A stretch of 64,000 nt of DNA from an endosymbiont of Galathealinum brachiosum (GCA_003349885.1 QFXC01000013.1:186001-250000); one strand, 5' to 3'; shown: positions 49,313 through 59,200, numbered from the stretch's first letter. Numbers and translations: made by a program. Notes: generated by a model from the letters alone, not told the origin.

Positions 49313-49378
49313 ATCGCGATCTAAAGACCGCTCCTACATTTGAGGTTTTCACAGTAGGAGCGATCTTTAGATCGCGAT
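49313..49378. repeat. REP-like palindrome after secG
   Basis: Two 25-base arms, 49313-49337 and 49354-49378, are inverted copies with 24 of 25 matching, around a 16-base loop. The arm contains GTAGGAGCGATC and ATCGCGAT, resembling the GTAGGAGCGA...TCGCGA class of repetitive extragenic palindromes. It begins 12 bases after the secG stop and may also stabilise its mRNA. Confidence 0.8.
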
Positions 49379-49389
49379 AGAGTAACTTT

Positions 49390-49812
49390 CTATTCTGAAG
49401 CAGGAATATCGCTAGCTGGAGCTTCATCAGCTACAGGAACATCACTTGCCGGTGCTGAGTCTACAGGCGCAGGCATTTCTGCATCAGGCATATCAGCTGG
49501 CATAGGCATATCTGTTGCCGGTAACTCAGCAGGCTGCTCAAGTACTGAACCATTATCCACACTACTTTCGCCACCCAACTGGGCAGAAAAATAAGCTAAA
49601 CCCAGACTGGTTGAGAAGAAAGCAGCAGCAAGTATCGCTGTAGTTCGACTCAGAAAATTAGCTGCACCACGTGCACCAAATACCGAGCCCGATGAACCGC
49701 CGCCACCACCTAAAGCTGCACCTGCATCAGCACCTTTACCGCGCTGAAGCATTATCAGGCCAATAATGACCAGAGAAAGCAACACATGTATAACAAGAAG
49801 AATTGAAATCAC
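49390..49812 (-). CDS. secG: Preprotein translocase subunit SecG
   Basis: 140 residues from a GTG start. Two membrane helices (about 1-21 and 53-75) flank the conserved loop GLIMLQRGKGADAGAALGGG with SVFGARGAANFLSRTTA. The C-terminal 50 residues are a Pro/Ala/Asp/Met-rich acidic tail not needed for the core fold. SecG assists SecYE-dependent protein export. It is 13 bases downstream of tpiA, as in many gammaproteobacteria. Confidence 0.94.
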   Translation of the reverse strand: MISILLVIHVLLSLVIIGLIMLQRGKGADAGAALGGGGGSSGSVFGARGAANFLSRTTAILAAAFFSTSLGLAYFSAQLGGESSVDNGSVLEQPAELPATDMPMPADMPDAEMPAPVDSAPASDVPVADEAPASDIPASE

Positions 49813-49825
49813 TTAGTTTTTACCC

Positions 49826-50578
49826 TTAACCTGCCGCCTGGCAGATTGCTAGAAAATCGGCAGGCTTCAGTGACGCACCACCAATCAGACCACCATCGAT
49901 ATCAGACTGACCAATAAGCTCTTTTGCATTACCTGCATTCATTGAACCGCCGTATAATATTTGTAAACCTTCAGCCACTTCAGCATTAAGCGCAGCTATT
50001 TTGCCGCGAATAAATGCGTGTACTTCCTGAGCTTGTTCAGGAGTTGCTGTTTTGCCCGTACCAATTGCCCATACAGGCTCATATGCAATAACACCATCAG
50101 CTAGCGCTTCAACACCCTCTAGTGAAATTACCGCATCAATTTGACGTGAACAAACATCATTTGTTACACCAGATTCACGCTCTTCAAGCGTTTCACCAAT
50201 ACAGAAGATAGGCTTAAGACCATTACGACGAGCCGCAGCAAAACGTTTTGCAACCAGCTCATCACTTTCGCCATATAAAGCACGGCGTTCAGAGTGACCA
50301 ATAATGGCATACTCACAACCAATTTCTTTCAGCATTTCACCTGAAATTTCGCCAGTAAACGCACCTTTATCTTCATCACAGATATTCTGTGAACCAATTT
50401 TGATATCAGAACCATCAGCTGCACCTGATACGCGTGGAATAAATACCGCAGGAGGACAAACCACTACAACCGCATTATTTATCGAACCCATACCTTCTTT
50501 GATACCCGCAACAAGCTCTTTAACCGATTCACATGAACCATTCATTTTCCAGTTGCCAGCTACCATTGGTTTACGCAT
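49826..50578 (-). CDS. tpiA: Triosephosphate isomerase
   Basis: 250 residues from the ATG at 50578, which has GGAG about seven bases upstream; a longer in-frame form from 50614 is rejected. It interconverts dihydroxyacetone phosphate and glyceraldehyde-3-phosphate. AGNWKMNG (substrate Asn and Lys), IIGHSERR (catalytic His) and AYEPVWAIGTGKTATPEQ (catalytic Glu) are all present, followed by ILYGGSMNAGNA and GGLIGGASL. Followed by secG. Confidence 0.97.
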   Translation of the reverse strand: MRKPMVAGNWKMNGSCESVKELVAGIKEGMGSINNAVVVVCPPAVFIPRVSGAADGSDIKIGSQNICDEDKGAFTGEISGEMLKEIGCEYAIIGHSERRALYGESDELVAKRFAAARRNGLKPIFCIGETLEERESGVTNDVCSRQIDAVISLEGVEALADGVIAYEPVWAIGTGKTATPEQAQEVHAFIRGKIAALNAEVAEGLQILYGGSMNAGNAKELIGQSDIDGGLIGGASLKPADFLAICQAAG

Positions 50579-50665
50579 AGATCCACTCCGAATTCTTATT
50601 TTTAAAGGGGGCACAGTTTATAGGGCTGAACGCCTTGTTGCAAGCTGGAAGTGACCGTCTTATGT

Positions 50666-50747
50666 CGTAAGTTAGAAGCCTTAAGTCAATAAACACAAAA
50701 AAAGCGAACCTCCCCGAGGGTGGCTCGCTTTTGACTTCTAACTTACG
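50666..50747 (-). terminator. glmM intrinsic terminator nested in a longer inverted repeat
   Basis: On the minus strand AAAGCGAGCCACCC and GGGAGGTTCGCTTT form the stem (about 50701-50731), followed by a seven-T run at 50697-50703. Outside it, a perfect 13-bp inverted repeat, CGTAAGTTAGAAG at 50666-50678 and its complement at 50735-50747, frames the terminator. Confidence 0.85.
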
Positions 50748-50763
50748 CCGCCTGACTTACGGC

Positions 50764-52116
50764 TTAGCTCGGATTGGCATGCGCCACAGAAGCTGATACT
50801 GCATCTGCAATTTGCTGCGCATAAGCTGTAACCTGCTTACCTTCTTCTCCTTCAACCATAACCCGTATCAAGGGTTCAGTACCTGAAGCACGCAATAATA
50901 CACGACCCCGTCCATTTAACTGCTTTTCTACTTCTTCTACAGCCTGCTGCACTTTAGGCTCACCAATCGGATTGGTTTTAACCGGCAGGGGCACATTAAT
51001 TAATATTTGAGGCATCATCGTCATATCCGCTAATGCTTCTACCAAAGTAGAATTCGAATCAGCCAGATACGCCATTACCTGTAAGGCAGATACGATACCA
51101 TCACCCGTTGTAGTTCTATCAAGACAAATGATATGACCTGAGTTTTCTCCGCCTAATGACCAGCCTTTCTCCCTCAGGCACTCCATCACGTAACGATCAC
51201 CCACATCAGTACGTACAAACTCAAGACCCAGTTTCTTAATAGCAAGCTCCAGCCCCAGGTTACTCATCATCGTTCCTGCGACACCACCCTGGGGCTCACC
51301 AGCAGCCAGTCTGGCTTTGGTAATAATATACAGAATTTCATCTCCATCTATAATCTGCCCCTTACTATCAACCATCATCAGTCGATCACCATCACCATCA
51401 AAAGCAATACCAATATCAGCTCGATTCTGCAATACGGCTGCTGCTAATGTATTAGGGTGAGTTGAACCGCAGTTCTCATTAATATTTACACCGTCAGGTT
51501 TATCAGCAATGGTTATTACCTCGGCACCCAGCTCAGCAAATACATTCGGTGCTATGTGGTAGGTTGCTCCATTAGCACAATCCAGCACAACTTTAATACC
51601 TTTAAATGTTGTGCCAATCGGTATTGTTGCTTTACATGATTCAATATAACGGCCCTGCGCATCTTCAATACGTTCAGCTTTTCCAAGCGATGCCGAGTCA
51701 ACAATTTCCATTTCTTTTTCGAACATTGCCTCGATTTCATTTTCAATATCATCTGGCAACTTGGTACCTTCTGCAGAGAAAAATTTAAGCCCGTTATCGT
51801 AGAAAGGGTTGTGTGAAGCTGAGATAACAATACCAGCCGAAGCGCGTAATGTTCGCGTGAGATATGCAATACCAGGTGTTGGCATTGGACCAATAATCTT
51901 CGAATCTACACCTGCAGCAGATAAACCCGCTTCAAGTGAAGCCTCAAACATATATCCGGAAATACGAGTATCTTTACCAATAACCACCAGATTATTACCA
52001 TGATTTGCCAGCACTTTACCGACAGACCAGCCCAGTTTCATTACCGCCTGAGGCGTCATCTGCCCCTGACCAACACGCCCACGAATACCATCTGTTCCAA
52101 AATATTTTTTTGCCAT
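50764..52116 (-). CDS. glmM: Phosphoglucosamine mutase
   Basis: 450 residues. It converts glucosamine-6-phosphate to glucosamine-1-phosphate for UDP-GlcNAc, peptidoglycan and LPS. It begins [14 protein letters not shown], has the phosphoserine loop [12 protein letters not shown] with S101, Mg-binding DGDGDR in the centre, the sugar-binding GGENSGHII and the phosphate-binding [15 protein letters not shown] near the C-terminus. It follows folP by 103 bases and ends at a strong terminator. Confidence 0.97.
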   Translation of the reverse strand: MAKKYFGTDGIRGRVGQGQMTPQAVMKLGWSVGKVLANHGNNLVVIGKDTRISGYMFEASLEAGLSAAGVDSKIIGPMPTPGIAYLTRTLRASAGIVISASHNPFYDNGLKFFSAEGTKLPDDIENEIEAMFEKEMEIVDSASLGKAERIEDAQGRYIESCKATIPIGTTFKGIKVVLDCANGATYHIAPNVFAELGAEVITIADKPDGVNINENCGSTHPNTLAAAVLQNRADIGIAFDGDGDRLMMVDSKGQIIDGDEILYIITKARLAAGEPQGGVAGTMMSNLGLELAIKKLGLEFVRTDVGDRYVMECLREKGWSLGGENSGHIICLDRTTTGDGIVSALQVMAYLADSNSTLVEALADMTMMPQILINVPLPVKTNPIGEPKVQQAVEEVEKQLNGRGRVLLRASGTEPLIRVMVEGEEGKQVTAYAQQIADAVSASVAHANPS

Positions 52117-52219
52117 TCAATTTTCCATTAATTACTTTTATATTTATGCCGTAAATCCGTTATCAGTATTTATTTTTTAATCAATCTGATAACTAGCGCT
52201 TAATAAGTATAGATCATCA

Positions 52220-53044
52220 TTACACAGCATTCATAACATCACAAACCTTAAGCGCCTCAACAGTCGGCTGCACATCATGCACCCTAAAAAGACTAGCCCC
52301 GTTTGTTCTGGCAAGTACCGCAGCAGCAACACTTGCATATAATCGCTGATCAGACGGTGCATTTTCAAGTATTGCACCCAGCATACTCTTACGTGATAAA
52401 CCGACTAATAATGGCAAATCAAAAGATTGAAATTCATTCAGATTTTTTAATAACTGTAAATTATGTTCAAGACTTTTACCAAAACCAAAACCCGGATCCA
52501 GTATTAAATTATTACGTTTAATTCCAGCGTCAACACACGATTTAATACGCTGCTCAAAAAAACACTTAATATCATCAACTACGTTTTTATAATGTGGATT
52601 TACCTGCATCGTTCTCGGTGCTCCCTGCATGTGCATTAAACAGACCGGCACATTTAATGACGCACAAGCCTCTAAAGCTCCATTCGCGCGCAAACCATTT
52701 ACATCATTTATGATATCAGCACCCGCGTTAACTGCTGCACTCATCACTTCAGGTTTACTGGTGTCAATTGAGATACACACGTCACTTTGCTTTCTGATCA
52801 GCTCGATAACAGGAATAACTCGCTGCAGCTCATCACTAACAGACACCTCTTCAGCACCCGGACGAGTAGACTCTCCACCCACGTCAATTATTACTGCACC
52901 CTGGCGATGCATTTCCAGAGCCTGTGTCAGCGCCGATTCAACAGTGTTAAATCGCCCCCCATCTGAAAAAGAATCCGGGGTTGTATTGAGAATACCCATA
53001 ACCAGAGATTTATTAGATGACAACAAAGAATAAAAACGACTCAT
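52220..53044 (-). CDS. folP: Dihydropteroate synthase
   Basis: 274 residues. It condenses p-aminobenzoate with the pterin diphosphate in folate synthesis, the sulfonamide target. MGILNTTPDSFSDGG and IDVGGESTRPGAEEV near the N-terminus and DPGFGFGKSLEHN are the family signatures. The usual ftsH-folP-glmM order is kept, but an ftsH terminator and a 275-base gap suggest that folP has its own promoter. Ribosome site is weak. Confidence 0.96.
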   Translation of the reverse strand: MSRFYSLLSSNKSLVMGILNTTPDSFSDGGRFNTVESALTQALEMHRQGAVIIDVGGESTRPGAEEVSVSDELQRVIPVIELIRKQSDVCISIDTSKPEVMSAAVNAGADIINDVNGLRANGALEACASLNVPVCLMHMQGAPRTMQVNPHYKNVVDDIKCFFEQRIKSCVDAGIKRNNLILDPGFGFGKSLEHNLQLLKNLNEFQSFDLPLLVGLSRKSMLGAILENAPSDQRLYASVAAAVLARTNGASLFRVHDVQPTVEALKVCDVMNAV

Positions 53045-53128
53045 AATATTTAAATTAAAACTCTACTTATTATTTATTTGCTACTTTAATTCCAGACAAA
53101 TATTAAAAAACATGCCCCAACTCAATAA

Positions 53129-53156
53129 ACCATAGCATCAACAATTGCCCCGTCAA
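53129..53156 (-). promoter_or_regulatory. Candidate folP-glmM promoter
   Basis: On the minus strand TTGACG (5/6), 16-base spacer, TATGGT (4/6), placing the start near 53122, about 78 bases before folP. It lies downstream of the ftsH terminator, as expected if folP-glmM is a separate unit. Confidence 0.4.
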
Positions 53157-53268
53157 ATCACAATAGCTTTACTACACTTTAACAACAACCTTACCAACAG
53201 ACAGCTTTGATTATGCACATGACTTCAGACAATAAAATACTATCACCATTAACAGGCACCATAAAACG

Positions 53269-53294
53269 AAAAAGGGCACCTATATCAGGTGCCC
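53269..53294 (-). terminator. Intrinsic terminator of ftsH
   Basis: GGGCACCT and AGGTGCCC form a perfect 8-bp stem with a 5-base loop (53274-53294), followed on the minus strand by five T. It lies about 25 bases after the ftsH stop. Confidence 0.9.
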
Positions 53295-53319
53295 TACAAT
53301 ACTAAGATTACTGTATTCG

Positions 53320-55251
53320 TTAGTGAAGACTGGCTGGACCACCTATAGACCCATCACCTTTATCTTCTTTTTTAGCTTCTTCTTTTTTTGAAGAATCTGG
53401 TGTTGATGGCTTATCATCATCACTCCAGTCTTTTGGAGGACTCACGTCCTTACGTGCCATCAATTGATCGATCTGGTCTGAATCAATCGTTTCATACTTC
53501 ATTAAAGCATCTGACATGGAATGCAGAATATCCAGATTATCATTCAACATTTCTTCAGCGCGCTTGTAATTACGATCAATAAATTCACGAATCTCTTCAT
53601 CTATTACTCGAGCAGTATCATCCGCAAGATTTTTATGCTGAGTCACAGAACGCCCCAGGAATACTTCACCTTCATCTTCAGAGTACGCCAATGGACCTAA
53701 CTTTTCTGACAATCCCCACTTGGTAACCATATTACGCGCAATATCGGTAGCACGTTCTATATCATTTGAAGCACCAGTAGTTACATTATCAAGACCAAAA
53801 ATAACTTCTTCAGCAATACGTCCACCAAATAAACTGGAAATCTGACTTTCCAGACGACGTTTGCTATAGCTATAACGATCTTCTGTAGGCAAGAACATAG
53901 TCACACCCAAAGCACGACCGCGGGGAATAATACTAACCTTATAAACCGGGTCATGATCAGGCACTAAACGACCAACAATGGCATGACCTGCTTCATGGTA
54001 GGCTGTTAACTTCTTCTCGTCCTCAGACATAACCATTGATTTACGCTCAGCGCCCATCATGATTTTATCTTTAGCTCGTTCGAAGTGATCCATATACACT
54101 TCTCTGGCATTCTCACGAGCCGCAAACAATGCCGCTTCATTCACCAGGTTAGCCAGATCAGCACCTGAAAAGCCCGGTGTACCACGAGCAATCAAAGACG
54201 CTTTAACATCATCAGAAGCGGGCACTTTACGCATATGAACCTTAAGAATCTGTTCACGACCACGCACATCAGGAAGCGGCACAACGACCTGACGGTCAAA
54301 ACGACCAGGACGTAATAATGCAGGATCAAGCACATCAGGACGGTTAGTTGCTGCAATAACGATTACACCTTCATTACCTTCAAAACCATCCATTTCAACC
54401 AATAACTGATTCAGTGTTTGCTCACGTTCATCGTGACCACCACCAACGCCAGCACCACGATGACGACCTACCGCATCTATTTCATCAATAAAGATAATGC
54501 AAGGTGCATGTTTTTTAGCCTGCTCAAACATATCACGCACACGAGACGCACCGACACCTACGAACATTTCAACGAAGTCTGAACCTGAAATAGTAAAGAA
54601 TGGAACTTTAGCTTCACCTGCAATAGCTTTAGCCAGTAAAGTTTTACCTGTACCAGGAGAGCCCACCATCAAAACACCACGTGGAATCTGACCACCCAGT
54701 TTCTGGAATTTACCCGGATCACGCAGAAACTCAACCAACTCACCAACTTCGTCTTTGGCTTCTTCAACACCCGCCACATCTGCAAATGTTGTTTTAATTT
54801 CTTCTTCGCCCAGCATACGCGCTTTGCTCTTGCCAAATGACATAGCACCACGACCACCGCCGCCGCCCTGCATCTGACGCATAAAGAAGATCCAGATACC
54901 AATTAACAACAGGAACGGGAACCAGGATATAAAGATATTCATTAATAACGAAGGCTGCTCAGGCTCTTTCGCAACAATTTTTACATTATTCTCAAGCAAA
55001 ACACCTAACATAGCCGTATTGTCAGTTTCAGGACTATAAGTACTAAAAACCTTTAGATCACGCGTTTTACCAGTGATTTTACGACCTGCTATAACAACTT
55101 CTGAGACATTTCCATTCTTTACTTCAGAAGTAAAATCGGAATAGGCAAATTCAGCCTCTTTATTTGCTCGTTGAGAGAAATTACTGAATACAGATAACAG
55201 AATAAGGGCAATAACACCCCATAGAATCAAATTTTTGACCAGGTCGTTCAA
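53320..55251 (-). CDS. ftsH: ATP-dependent zinc metalloprotease FtsH
   Basis: 643 residues. A membrane-anchored AAA+ protease. Helices at about 5-23 and 104-123 flank a periplasmic domain. The AAA domain has Walker A GSPGTGKT (197-204; the usual second residue Pro is Ser here), pore FVEMFVG (about 226-232), Walker B IIFIDEID (252-259) and the zinc motif HEAGH at 419-423. The start is an unusual TTG at 55251, with GAGGTG about seven bases upstream; the N-terminus [11 protein letters not shown] then matches the family. It is 121 bases downstream of rlmE. Confidence 0.97.
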   Translation of the reverse strand: MNDLVKNLILWGVIALILLSVFSNFSQRANKEAEFAYSDFTSEVKNGNVSEVVIAGRKITGKTRDLKVFSTYSPETDNTAMLGVLLENNVKIVAKEPEQPSLLMNIFISWFPFLLLIGIWIFFMRQMQGGGGGRGAMSFGKSKARMLGEEEIKTTFADVAGVEEAKDEVGELVEFLRDPGKFQKLGGQIPRGVLMVGSPGTGKTLLAKAIAGEAKVPFFTISGSDFVEMFVGVGASRVRDMFEQAKKHAPCIIFIDEIDAVGRHRGAGVGGGHDEREQTLNQLLVEMDGFEGNEGVIVIAATNRPDVLDPALLRPGRFDRQVVVPLPDVRGREQILKVHMRKVPASDDVKASLIARGTPGFSGADLANLVNEAALFAARENAREVYMDHFERAKDKIMMGAERKSMVMSEDEKKLTAYHEAGHAIVGRLVPDHDPVYKVSIIPRGRALGVTMFLPTEDRYSYSKRRLESQISSLFGGRIAEEVIFGLDNVTTGASNDIERATDIARNMVTKWGLSEKLGPLAYSEDEGEVFLGRSVTQHKNLADDTARVIDEEIREFIDRNYKRAEEMLNDNLDILHSMSDALMKYETIDSDQIDQLMARKDVSPPKDWSDDDKPSTPDSSKKEEAKKEDKGDGSIGGPASLH

Positions 55252-55372
55252 GACAACACCTCGGTTAATTAAACATTATTATAAAAATACTACACAGACA
55301 GGCTAAAAGCTAGCATCAAATACATCTCTGAATGCCTTTTACAATGGGGGCATTGGAGAGAAAAACAACCGC

Positions 55373-55993
55373 CTAACCTTTAAACCCCGTAGCAAGGCCG
55401 TATACTTCCTTGCTTCGCGCCCGAGACGCCTTAGGCTTACGCATAACAACACGATTAAAGTGAAGCCGCATCTGTTTGACATACTCATCAAAACCTTCAC
55501 CCTGAAAGAGTTTGACCAGTAAACCCCCTTCAGGTTTCAATACCTGCTGAGATAAATCAAGCGCCAGTTCAGCCATATACATGGCTCGGGGAATATCTAC
55601 TGCCTGCTGCCCACTCATATTGGGGGCCATATCACAAATTACAAGGTCCGGTTTATCAGATCCCAGTGTATTTAACAGCTCATCAAATATCTCCTCTTCA
55701 AGGAAATCACCAGTAATGATCTCTACACCCTCCATTGGGTCCATAGGAAGAATATCCAGAGCAATTATACGCCCCCTGCCTTTAAGTTTGCGCACAACAT
55801 ACTCACACCAGCTACCCGGGGCCGCGCCTAGATCTATAACAACGCTTCCCGGTTTGAGCAGGTAATCTTTTTCATCGATTTCTTTGAGTTTATATACGGC
55901 ACGTGAACGATAGCCGTCTTTTTGAGACTGCTTGACGAATTCGTCGTCAAAATGCTCTTTCAGCCAGTTACCGCTTGATTTGCTTCTTGCCAC
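55373..55993 (-). CDS. rlmE: 23S rRNA 2'-O-ribose U2552 methyltransferase
   Basis: 206 residues. It methylates U2552 of 23S rRNA in the late 50S subunit. N-terminal [23 protein letters not shown]-binding [15 protein letters not shown], catalytic DMAPNMSG and [14 protein letters not shown] carry the K-D-K-E tetrad of this family. Also known as ftsJ/rrmJ. Normally directly opposite yhbY; here a Wzz-type gene lies between them. Confidence 0.96.
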   Translation of the reverse strand: MARSKSSGNWLKEHFDDEFVKQSQKDGYRSRAVYKLKEIDEKDYLLKPGSVVIDLGAAPGSWCEYVVRKLKGRGRIIALDILPMDPMEGVEIITGDFLEEEIFDELLNTLGSDKPDLVICDMAPNMSGQQAVDIPRAMYMAELALDLSQQVLKPEGGLLVKLFQGEGFDEYVKQMRLHFNRVVMRKPKASRARSKEVYGLATGFKG

Positions 55994-56031
55994 AATAATT
56001 TACTTTGTAAACTCTGAATTAAGGAATTAGA

Positions 56032-57126
56032 TTATGCAGTGGTGGCCTGCTTTTTAACTTTTTCAAGAAACTCTGCGAAAAAACCAACAAATAAGGCAAT
56101 ACACAACCCCGCAAAAAACGATACAACAACTATTATTATCCGCCCCATACCCACCGACTTTAATGATTGCAGAGGCTCTGTAATCGCACGAGTCTCTAAC
56201 AAGTTGTTTTGCTGTATAACTAACCTTTCAAGCTCTTCATTTGTCTGAAGCTGTTTTCGGTGGTTTTCAGTGAGTTTATTGCTGTTAATTTCACGTGTAT
56301 TTTCTAAAGTTATCTGTAACTGCTCTTCTAACCTTGCCAATGTATTACGGTTTTTTCTAATCTCAGCATCGACCATCATTAATGAAATAGCCTGCCCTTC
56401 AGTACCCACTTCCCTCATTGCTTTTCGTTTTATCTTTGTCGAAGCCTTTACAAAATCACCCGTTTCTTTTATTCGGTTTTCCAACAGAACTTTCTTCGTA
56501 TCTAAACGTTTATTTTGCGAAACCAGCAAACCTTCTTGCTCTTTCAACATCATAATTTCATTTTTAAATTGATTTTCTGACAACTCTAGGTCTTTTCTTT
56601 TTAATAATGAAACCCTTTGATGATCTTGTTTTATCTTGAGAATAAGAGAATTAAGTAATTCAATATAAACATCGGCGTAGTCTTCCTGCCCTTTTAAATC
56701 AATAAAAATGATATTACTGTTTTTTTCTAATTTAACTTTTATATCGGGCATTTTTTCAAATTCAGGATGAAGAACCAAATACTCTTTTGCCATTAACGGT
56801 ATGTAACTCTGCTTAATTTTAGCTAACAGGCTTGATGGCTTTTCTATATAAACCGGTTGACCCGATGTCCCATAAGACATAGCTCCGATTTCAATTGCAG
56901 TTGAATAATTATACTGCTTTGGCATCGAAAACGAAAAAATGAGACCCGCAGCAGTAAACACCAGCATTACTGTAAACAACAATATTTTTCGTTTAGCCAG
57001 CACCAACCATAAATCAATCAGGCTAATTTCATCATCCTGCTGAGCTGAATTCAGCATCACAAAACGTACATTTGACTCTAATTCGTACTGCGAAGCCATA
57101 TGATCGGTGTTTTTCAAATCACTCAT
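56032..57126 (-). CDS. Wzz-type chain-length determinant protein (364 aa)
   Basis: 364 residues from the ATG at 57126 (GGAAG about 11 bases upstream); a TTG at 57144 is possible but less likely. N-terminal helix about 47-66 and C-terminal helix about 329-351 enclose a periplasmic coiled-coil domain, the Wzz/polysaccharide co-polymerase layout. A short cytoplasmic stretch, DDEISLIDLWLVLAKRK, precedes helix 1 and ITEPLQSLKSVG precedes helix 2. No tyrosine kinase domain or polysaccharide gene cluster is nearby. It is paralogous to the gene at 57604-59013, sharing both flanking signatures. It would regulate glycan chain length at the inner membrane; the glycan is unknown. Confidence 0.8.
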   Translation of the reverse strand: MSDLKNTDHMASQYELESNVRFVMLNSAQQDDEISLIDLWLVLAKRKILLFTVMLVFTAAGLIFSFSMPKQYNYSTAIEIGAMSYGTSGQPVYIEKPSSLLAKIKQSYIPLMAKEYLVLHPEFEKMPDIKVKLEKNSNIIFIDLKGQEDYADVYIELLNSLILKIKQDHQRVSLLKRKDLELSENQFKNEIMMLKEQEGLLVSQNKRLDTKKVLLENRIKETGDFVKASTKIKRKAMREVGTEGQAISLMMVDAEIRKNRNTLARLEEQLQITLENTREINSNKLTENHRKQLQTNEELERLVIQQNNLLETRAITEPLQSLKSVGMGRIIIVVVSFFAGLCIALFVGFFAEFLEKVKKQATTA

Positions 57127-57219
57127 ATTAATAATATCTTCCAATTTTTATGATTCACTACTACTTTAACGCGCAAATTCTACCGTTATAAGAACCGACA
57201 TATCAACCTCTATTTAGTA

Positions 57220-57250
57220 TATAATTATGACCGCGTTTAGCATTTGCTAA
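57220..57250 (+). promoter_or_regulatory. yhbY -10 box and adjacent palindrome
   Basis: A perfect TATAAT at 57220-57225 with CCGACA at a 19-base spacing is a candidate yhbY promoter. A 14-base perfect palindrome TTAGCATTTGCTAA follows at 57237-57250, where an operator would sit, in the divergent region shared with the minus-strand Wzz gene. Confidence 0.45.
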
Positions 57251-57296
57251 CAGAACACTCCACATTTAAACGAGCCCTTGTGACGACTAAAGCCAT

Positions 57297-57596
57297 ATGC
57301 CACTTTTAAAACATCAACTAAAACACCTTAAAACCCTGACACATAACCTCAAACCCGTGATAATGATTGGCCAGAACGGCGTCACAGACAATATTCTAAA
57401 AGAACTCGAGATTGCGCTAGACTTTCATGAACTAGTAAAAATCAAGATAGCTGGCGAGAACAAAGCCAGCTGCGCATCTGTAATTGAACAGCTGATTAAT
57501 ACCTCTTCGGCTGAAACAGTTCAAAAAATTGGTAAAACATTAACGCTATATCGGCGCAATCGTGAAAAACCCAAAATTGAATTACCTAAAAAATAA
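57297..57596 (+). CDS. yhbY: YhbY-type CRM-domain RNA-binding protein
   Basis: 99 residues, the family length. The single CRM domain has HLKTLTHNLKPVIMIGQNGVT and ILKELEIALDFHELVKIKIAG, then the terminal TLTLYRRNREKPKI. It associates with pre-50S ribosomal subunits. It is transcribed opposite to its neighbours, as yhbY usually is relative to rlmE-ftsH, but the two paralogous Wzz-type genes flank it. Confidence 0.95.
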   Translation: MPLLKHQLKHLKTLTHNLKPVIMIGQNGVTDNILKELEIALDFHELVKIKIAGENKASCASVIEQLINTSSAETVQKIGKTLTLYRRNREKPKIELPKK

Positions 57597-57603
57597 CCAT
57601 TAA

Positions 57604-59013
57604 TTAAACAGTTTGAGCACGTTTTTTGACATTCGACAGGAACTCAGTAAAAAACACAACGAAAATAGCCACAAACAAGCCGGCCATTAACGACACAATT
57701 ACAATTAATTTCTTACCTATACCAACAGACTCTAATGACTTCATTGGTGCAATTACTGCTCGTGTATCCCTTAAACCGTTTAACTCATATTGAAGACCGG
57801 CTATTACTTCTTTTTTTAATAATATATTATTTTGATGATCAAGCAGCATTTTAGCCAAACCCAATTGTAAAGCAGATCCCTTACTTTTTTCTATTTGCTG
57901 AGCCTGCTCATTATCTATATCTTGCTTTTGCAACTTATTATCTATATCCGATATTAATTGCTTGTGATAATACTGGGATCTCTTATTCGACTTTATTTGA
58001 TTATTAAGTTTTTCTCGTAAACTTTTTTGCTTAATCGTTAAGCGTTCTTCAATATCCGATAATTTATTACGGTTAGATTGAATTTGATTATCAAGCAATA
58101 ATACGGTCATTGCCTCAGGTCCTGAATTAATATTGTTAATCGTTTTCTTACGGCTATGTAGTTCTTTTTCGATCGTATCAGACAAATCAGTAATACGACT
58201 TTCCAGAAGCTTATCAACCTCATCTATACGACTTAAATCAGCTGTAAGTTTTCCAAACTCATCTGATAATGCGGCTAGCTTAATACGATTATTTTTATTC
58301 TGCACAATCAATTGCTGTTTATGCACGCTAACTAATAATTCATCATTTAAATTCTGAATAATAATATTCGAATTTAATATTTTTGTTTCAAATGTTTTTT
58401 TCTTCAATTTCAATGTAACCGGATCGGTAAGCACCTCAAGGGCCATCACCTCCTTCTGCAATGCAAACTCATACTTATTTTTAAAAACATCTAATTGTGG
58501 CTGATGATCCTTCTGAATAGAGTCGACAACACTCTGAATCACAGCTAAGTAAATTAATGCATCACTTTCCTGACCTCGAGTAGTAACAACCAGTAAATCA
58601 CTATTTTTAGACAACTTAACTGTGATTTTAGGCGCCTGAGTTAATTGAGGGTTTTCATTAAGATATTGAACTTGCGCAAGTGGAATATAACTCTTATTAA
58701 GTTTTTCAAGCACATTACCAGGAGACTCAATAAATTCTAATGATTTCACACCATCATTATCGACTAGTATTTTACCAATTTGTAATACAGCCGTGTATTC
58801 AAAAGCAACAGGCTTAATAAATGAAAAAGCAATACCCGCTATTAAAAAAGCCAGAAATATAGCAAACAACATAAAACGACGTTTAGTTAAAACAAGCCAC
58901 AAATCAAGTAGATTAATTTCATCATCACGGTCAACATTCATAAGCTGTACAAATTGCTGTTGATTATCCTGACCTAATACATGAATTTTAGACAATTCTT
59001 CTTTATTAGTCAT
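57604..59013 (-). CDS. Wzz-type chain-length determinant protein (469 aa)
   Basis: 469 residues. Cytoplasmic DDEINLLDLWLVLTKRR, helix 1 at about 47-65, a long periplasmic coiled coil (about 150-400), APMKSLESVGIGKK, and helix 2 at about 434-458. It has the same plan as the 364-residue paralogue, with a coiled coil about 100 residues longer. It ends seven bases from the convergent yhbY stop. Probably a polysaccharide co-polymerase whose longer coil would set a different modal chain length; that is inference. Confidence 0.8.
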   Translation of the reverse strand: MTNKEELSKIHVLGQDNQQQFVQLMNVDRDDEINLLDLWLVLTKRRFMLFAIFLAFLIAGIAFSFIKPVAFEYTAVLQIGKILVDNDGVKSLEFIESPGNVLEKLNKSYIPLAQVQYLNENPQLTQAPKITVKLSKNSDLLVVTTRGQESDALIYLAVIQSVVDSIQKDHQPQLDVFKNKYEFALQKEVMALEVLTDPVTLKLKKKTFETKILNSNIIIQNLNDELLVSVHKQQLIVQNKNNRIKLAALSDEFGKLTADLSRIDEVDKLLESRITDLSDTIEKELHSRKKTINNINSGPEAMTVLLLDNQIQSNRNKLSDIEERLTIKQKSLREKLNNQIKSNKRSQYYHKQLISDIDNKLQKQDIDNEQAQQIEKSKGSALQLGLAKMLLDHQNNILLKKEVIAGLQYELNGLRDTRAVIAPMKSLESVGIGKKLIVIVSLMAGLFVAIFVVFFTEFLSNVKKRAQTV

Positions 59014-59188
59014 TTTGACTGTTCCACGCTTCTACTCTGTAAACCAGATTGGTATTATTCATACGTGTTTTAGCTGTTTTTGAGATGAAAGTCTATCAGT
59101 AATCAGGTGTTTACTCTTATTCACTAGATGTTTATGATATAAACGCATTTTTTCAAATACATTTCATAATAGAATTTTATACGCGGCC

Positions 59189-59200
59189 TGACTCGAGTCA
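59189..59200. promoter_or_regulatory. Perfect palindrome TGACTCGAGTCA upstream of the second Wzz gene
   Basis: A 12-base perfect palindrome of the form TGACT-NN-AGTCA in the 264-base greA-Wzz gap. The same arms occur at 48858-48869 over the candidate nuo promoter. It may be an operator; the rest of the gap shows no gene or terminator. Confidence 0.35.
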
